NCBI GenBank assembly: GCA_032622095.1
Contig: CP136062.1
Span: forward strand, 6,388,001-6,452,000
DNA from: Siphonodentalium dalli
Lineage: Eukaryota; Mollusca; Scaphopoda; Gadilida; Siphonodentaliidae
Direction: 5' to 3'
DNA: 64,000 bases
Part shown: piece by piece, positions 59,201 to 64,000 of the stretch
Numbering within the stretch: the first letter of the stretch is position 1
Layout of the letters: each line of letters begins with the position of its first letter
Made by a program: the position numbers and the translations under genes
Notes under the pieces: model-generated
The model's database searches: none
What the model was told of the DNA's origin: nothing
The model's input: only the letters and a program-made list of their open reading frames with translations

Positions 59201-59720
59201 TTCTTGGAATGTTATTCACACACAAAGACAATATCAACACCAAGGACACACACTTTTAATAACTTGCAACTTCAGCTTCCTTATAATACTACTGGAAAAG
59301 GAAATGATGAGAAAACAGGATAACAGAAAATACATCATCTATTCTAAATTATATTGGAGGTAGTCATGTGTGCAATGGATACTTTTGGGGTAGAGGCATA
59401 CATGTGTATAATGTGCACACGGTATAGTGATTCTTGACCTGAGGTAACAAGGATTCACTCCAGGAAGCTGATGTGTATTTATTTATTCAGTGCAAAACAT
59501 CTTATGAAAGTACAGGGTATTGATCCACTTGTTCTAAGGAAAATATACACTGCCTCAATTCTGGAGAATGTAAATCTTGTTCAATTACGTTTGGAAAGTG
59601 TCATAATTTACACTTGAATGTGGCTGTACATATATGTCTAACAGAAAGTGTAATGAAAAGACATGAAGACTCCTGGGTGATGTGATTGCTTTCTGATTAA
59701 TAAAATATTGGGCCAACAGT
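56250..59720 (+). ncRNA. Candidate two-exon transcript
   Basis: ATGATATACAAG at 56336-56347 is followed by a consensus donor GTGAGT (56348). A good acceptor, TTTTATTTTCTATTTTCAG, ends at 58949. If joined, the reading frame is MIYKGYFGSTSCLSHI then stop, so any product would be tiny. The second exon could run to an AATAAA at 59699-59704. Paired CCAAT boxes lie upstream. Frames inside the intron (57026-57415 on plus, 57158-57421 on minus) and in exon 2 (59136-59363) match no family. I list it as a possible long noncoding RNA; splice-like signals of this quality also occur by chance. Confidence 0.25.
58255..58320 (-). repeat. Short dispersed segment, inverted match to 60071-60130
   Basis: The reverse complement reads GCAAAAACCCTGTGCCAATA, CATTCTCGTATATATGCGAG, close to ACGAAAACCCTGTGCCAACG, CATTCTCTTACATATACGAG at 60080-60120. 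Confidence 0.55.
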
Positions 59721-59868
59721 ATGATCATATTATTTTGAACTAAATCCAAATTCACCAATAAGCAATATATTGTTATTAGAATGAGATACTGCCATCATAC
59801 CGGTTGGTATTTTTTCATTCTTGCCACATTTGTCATGTTTCAGGCTGTGCAATTAAGAGAGGATCTAC

Positions 59869-59990
59869 AACGAGTCCCCAGTTTATAGCGGAATTTACAA
59901 AACGAGTCCAGGAAATTAGATCTGGACGAGCCTTTGTTGAGGTCCTGAGTTTTGTAAATTCCGCTATAGCCTCTACTCTGGGGACGAGTT
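59869..59990. repeat. ~120-bp palindrome (small foldback)
   Basis: AACGAGTCCCCAG and ATAGCGGAATTTACAAAAC on the left face GTTTTGTAAATTCCGCTAT and CTGGGGACGAGTT on the right. The right arm has ~10 extra bases. An 8-bp core pair (GTCCAG/CTGGAC) lies inside. Confidence 0.8.
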
Positions 59991-60130
59991 ATTGATGATA
60001 TTTATTACATGATCTAAGGTAGCAATACACGATTTCTGGCCATTTTCACCATTTTGACGGGGGTACTGTATTTCCGGAAATATTACGAAAACCCTGTGCC
60101 AACGCATTCTCTTACATATACGAGGCTTCC

Positions 60131-62231
60131 TATATAAGAGAACATGGTCTTTAATACCACAACAGTGCAGCTCCCAGCATTAAAAGGATAAACAAATATT
60201 GCAGGAAAAATACAAACAGTCATTAAATACTTAAAATTTCCAGGTTTTGAGATTAAATCTATGAGTTTAAATCGTTATATGTATTTGACACTTTCATGGA
60301 AGAAACCGTGTTGAGCAACATCCATAATGCAGGGATGTAGAGACACTTGTGGGGACGGGTCAGTTAGAATATGATGTTCCAATGTGTGATTAACAGCCGC
60401 ATTAGTTCCCCCTGGCATATGACATACTTGCATACGTCGCGTAAGGATAACAGTTTGTATTTGACTGATCGTGCGATCATTACGTCACTGCACTCGTCCG
60501 ATATACGACAACAGTAACTCGCGCATGCGATTTTGTGTATATATTCCGTACCAAGCGTGCGATATTGATGTCGTGTCAAGTGCGTCCATATGCGTGCGAC
60601 ATACAGTATATGGCAATAGTTTGACAATCCGTTAGTGGTATACTATGTTCAATTGTGGTTAATTGTTAAAAGGGAACTGTTAATAAAACTTTTTGTTCAG
60701 TAAAATAAACTATACCAGTGTCATAACGTAGAATTAAGGTTACTAAAAACGAATCATATTCGAAAACACCAACTTATAGCGTAAAAATCGAGATTTTAAT
60801 GACTTTTTGACGTCGAAAATAATAAGGAAAAACTAAAAAGCCACTCGCCAGTTTTATGTGCACAAAGAAGCGTGACATCAACGTGGGAACGCAACTTTTT
60901 TTCGGATGAGGGAATAAGACGTAAACATGTCCACGTGTTTTCTCATTTGTTTTGTTAATGGCGACTTACGATACAAATCTACTATTTTCAACAATTTGGA
61001 CATTTAGAAAGTATTGATGACTGAAGTGTGTAAATCATATAATATCACGGAGTTGTGCTAGGACTATACGTTGGACGCTGTTTTGAGAATGTTCGATGAA
61101 TATTGTGAATTGGATTTTCGATTCTGGACTGGAGGTTGACCTTTCGCAATTGAAACAAATTGACACTTTTATAGACAGATTTACGTTTTAGAGGAATGTT
61201 TATCAACCAAGAGTCAAAATTATTGGACTGTAATGTGCATAGAACAGTTGTCTGCAGTTTTCAACACATTCTTGGTGGAAAAAGATTCTAAAACTACGAT
61301 GGCAATTTGGGAAGTAAATCACCTATTTTCGATGTTTTTTTCCGATGGTAATCCGACGTGGGCCGTATTCAGCAATGCTACCAAGGAGCTGATGCTGAAC
61401 TCTTCCAATTTTATGATCATTTATTATAATTAATAAATATTTTTTGTAATCATTTCGCTTGTATATATTCTCCAAAATCAGTTGGACAAGTGTAGGTAAA
61501 CAACCGATATATATTGAATAATAGCCTGATCGAGTTAAAATAGATTCATTGATCGATCTTCCTGGCATATTGCTCACTGTTGTATTGTAAGAGGGGAGAC
61601 CTCTAAATTTCTTGAACAATGAAATTCCGTTTGTTTAAGAATTTGTAGATGTTTATATTGAATATTCTCAGTAAATAATTATTCTGTTTGTTTCAAAAGA
61701 AATCAGAATAATTGTTATTGTTTGCAAGTACTAGTGTTGGTTGAAAGATAATTATAGAACAGTTTAGATTGACTCCCCTCTTACCAGATGCATGCTGACT
61801 GTGGAAGACCGATCGGTCTATTTAAGCACTTCCGGGCTATTATACATGTAGATCACTCGGTGATTCACCAAGGTTCGTTGGATGGGTCAAACGATGTTTC
61901 CTAAGAAATTCCTACCATGGTCGGTTTATATATACCCTTAATTTGAACCACACAGTTGATTGTTTCGTACCATATGTTTTGTCATTTCACACCATATACA
62001 TTTGTATGTTTTGTTGGTTCCCACAAATGGTAATTGGTCATGCGTATGCAGCGTACCATGTGAAAAATTATTTTAATTTTGTTAACTTAATGAAAGCGAA
62101 CATGTTTACGATTTAAAGTTACGTGATGATGACAACCGGACAATTACATGTAAACATATTTCTTTCTTTTTTTGCGAAAACAAATTAACAAATTGAAATT
62201 GTGGCACAAAGTTAAAGATACATGATCTGAA
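60131..62231. other. Unassigned AT-rich segment
   Basis: About 2.1 kb without a recognised gene. Overlapping frames of 66 (plus) and 98 (minus) codons at 61233-61619 show no known domain. Confidence 0.35.
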
Positions 62232-62496
62232 TTAACGCTTTCATATTACTATTTCCTTGGCTTCGGGGGTAAACATATTTGATTCGAGTCGAGGAACCCA
62301 CCCGTGTTGAACAAAATGTTGATAAATAACAGGTTTTGGAAAATTTGGGCAATTGTTTACTATTGTTGACTGGTTTAAAGCATATTTTTTTTTTGGACAT
62401 TTAATCGATTCTGATAACCGAAGCGGCATTTCAAAAAAATGTTTGTTGTTGGAATCTGATAATATGGAAACCATCAAATCGGTTTGAGTACCTTTA
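62232..62496 (-). mobile_element. Kolobok-like MITE, subfamily copy (TTAA-flanked)
   Basis: TTAA at 62232-62235 and 62493-62496. The right end GAGTACCT matches the full copy, and the left end GAATTAACGC matches the copy at 3845. Internal words are TTGATTCGAGTCGAGGAACC and AATCGATTCTGATAACCGAA. Confidence 0.75.
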
Positions 62497-62756
62497 ATGT
62501 TATTTCCAAAAAATAATACGGTATACTCAATGGTACAAATTGTCGAAATGATACATGTACTGGTATGAAATGTCCAGAACCCTGGTGCGAAACATCTCTA
62601 TGTCAAACTTCTATGGCACGAAATGTCCAGCAACCTATTGGCTGTTCAGTCCATTGCACATTATAATTTATTTCCAAATAAAGGTAATACTAAATATTAA
62701 AGCAGTGTTTAGTGTTAAGTTCAATCTTGAACAAATTGTACATGTGATATAGTCAC

Positions 62757-62916
62757 ACGGACTTGTTGTAAAGAAAACAAGTAAAATTGAGGATGCCCCT
62801 TTATCAAACATTATAAATGCATCAATATTCTATTGATATGTATACCGGTACATGTAATGCTTTACAAACGCATGTTTTTGTATATATATTTTTACTTGTT
62901 TTCTTAACAAGCCCCT
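62757..62916. mobile_element. Small MITE (~160 bp)
   Basis: GGACTTGTTGTAAAGAAAAC, AAGTAAAA on the left faces TTTTACTTGTTTTCTTAACA, AGCCC on the right. The centre is AT-rich with TACCGGTACATGTA. Confidence 0.65.
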
Positions 62917-63218
62917 GTGGCCTCAGTTTAAGTACATGTACATGTATAGGAAGCCACGACTTATCTGAGAAAGAGCTCTGGGTCTCTTGTTCACTCATTG
63001 TGTGACCACTGAAATCAGAGACGTGGCTAGATAGTCTCCCCATTGGGGAGGGGGGTCCACCTTGATACCTGTATGTTAAGACAGCACCACTTGGAAGGAA
63101 GTTTCCTACTGATGGCTATATTGGTCAAAACAAATTTCAAATTTTTGCCCGGTATGGCTTGTTATCAAACTACATTTGTACATGTACTTACCGTAGGTGA
63201 ATATCACTTCAATTTGCC

Positions 63219-63480
63219 TTAATGGTACTCAATCCGATCAGAGGGTCCCCATCTCAACAGATTCCAACAACAACAATCCGATCAGAGGGTCCTATATTAC
63301 TATTTCTTTGGCTTTTAGGGTAAAAAATATTTGATTCGAGTCGAGGAACCAATCAAACAAAGCTCAGAGTTATTAGATATTGATTTTTTAAATTTGTTAT
63401 TTTCTCGAGATGAGTACTAATAATTGCCTTCAACTTCAAAAATATTAGATTCGAGTCGAGGAAGCCACCCATCAAAGCTC
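63219..63480 (+). mobile_element. Kolobok-like MITE, 5' fragment
   Basis: TTAATGGTACTCAATCCGAT, CAGAGGGTCC (present twice), GATTCCAACAACAACAATCC, TTTGATTCGAGTCGAGGAAC and CATCAAAGCTCA follow the order of 36878-37365. The right end is missing where the 5S-bearing segment begins. Confidence 0.78.
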
Positions 63481-63553
63481 ATTGTACAGTATAATTAACA
63501 CTACCGTAACAGAATGAGACTGAGAGCAAGAAGTGATGGAGTCGCACCGAAAT

Positions 63554-63669
63554 GTAGCAGCACCATTTGTAATCGGCTGATAATTCCAAGCCGGTCACCC
63601 ATCCAAGGACTAACCGAGCTTGACGTTACTTAACCTCGGTGATCAGACAAAGCATCTAATGGCTGAGAC
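63554..63669 (-). pseudogene. 5S rRNA-like unit 2, inverted copy
   Basis: On the minus strand GTCTGATCACCGAGGTTAAG, TAACGTCAAGCTCGGTTAGT, CCTTGGATGGGTGACCGG and CTTGGAATTA are followed by the extra bases and then GGTGCTGCTAC. TTGGATGGGTGACC here is closer to true 5S than TTGGCTGGGTGACC in the other copy. Confidence 0.78.
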
Positions 63670-63764
63670 CTGGAGGTTGTATCATGACAGTCCTCTAATG
63701 GCCAGACGAGCCCCCAGTGTAACAGGACGAGAGAGTGAGAAGTGCGTAAGTTGCACCGAACATT

Positions 63765-63827
63765 GGCATCACCCGGAAACCCAACCCAGTCAACCATCCA
63801 AAGACTAACCGAGCTTGACGTTGCGTC
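63765..63827 (-). pseudogene. 5S rRNA-like unit 1, inverted copy (3' half)
   Basis: The minus strand reads GACGCAACGTCAAGCTCGGT, TAGTCTTTGGATGGTTGACT, GGGTTTCCGGGTGATGCC, as at 45566-45625. It lacks a recognisable 5S 5' half. Confidence 0.72.
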
Positions 63828-64000
63828 TAACGACCGTGTCCAAGAAATCTAGACCTCTCGGGTAGAAGAGTCATCTGCCTTCTATATTTACAACCATATT
63901 AGTCCTTTTCATGAAAATAAATTAAATTTAAAGCAAGTCGAAGATGTTAAATAAGTTATGTTTAAAAATATTATGCAATAATGCATGAAATTGATAAGTT

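Larger units (their letters stand above)
63481..64000 (-). repeat. 5S-bearing dispersed segment, inverted copy, cut by window end
   Basis: Reverse complement of 45390-45896 over its full length, ending GAAATTGATAAGTT at the window edge. 5S-like unit 2 lies at 63554-63669 and unit 1 at about 63765-63827, both on the minus strand. This copy has a ~16-bp insertion (around GTAATCGGCTGA) in unit 2 that the other copy lacks, so the two are not a simple assembly duplicate. Confidence 0.9.

Overview
This window is AT-rich, intron/intergenic-type eukaryotic DNA, almost certainly from an animal. It has no operons, no bacterial-type gene packing and no open frame I recognise as a host protein. It does have a decayed non-LTR retrotransposon, tRNA-like and 5S-rRNA-like sequences, a poly(A)-tailed retroposon with a U2 snRNA-like head, many short inverted-repeat elements, CA microsatellites and several satellite arrays. 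The type of dispersed repeat suggests a marine invertebrate, possibly a mollusc or other lophotrochozoan. In particular, a ~165-bp tandem unit sits inside an element with a 3' stem-loop, like the 'pearl'/Helentron-associated elements of bivalves. The taxon is an inference.

Layout. 1-9.7 kb: dispersed repeats, a minus-strand LINE relic (C-terminal part 2816-3391, reverse-transcriptase part 5572-5899), a Kolobok-like MITE, an element with a perfect 70-bp hairpin, and a 1.7-kb foldback element. 11.6-13.3 kb: five diverged copies of a ~340-bp tandem unit. 13.3-18.1 kb: the ~165-bp family, an old outpost of a 93-bp satellite, and a GGAC-rich dispersed repeat. 19.6-20.8 kb: small tandem duplications.

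21.2-31.7 kb is the centrepiece. It is a 93-bp satellite array of about 7.8 kb, split by a 2,633-bp element (21421-24053) with long inverted ends and an 11-bp target duplication. That element itself carries two nested palindromic elements. Inside the satellite, a 2,111-bp block is repeated head-to-tail almost without change, and a 1,192-bp block is repeated with a few differences. 31.7-32.5 kb is another tandem family.

33-46 kb: a tRNA-like SINE, several MITEs (36210, 36878, 39274, 43176), an element with 21-bp CCGCGG-centred subterminal arrays (40342-41380), the longest ~165-bp family array (41403-43040), a foldback element (44115) and a segment with two 5S-rRNA-like units. That segment recurs inverted at the right edge of the window. 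46-64 kb: a 514-bp MITE, the U2-headed retroposon (48809-49068), another ~165-bp array, a second degenerate tandem family (55.0-55.9 kb), a possible two-exon transcript (56.2-59.7 kb) and more MITE copies.

The parts do not form a pathway. The window is a nested record of transposition and satellite amplification. Apart from the retrotransposon relic, the open frames look like chance or repeat-driven frames. The weak two-exon candidate is the only hint of a host transcript.
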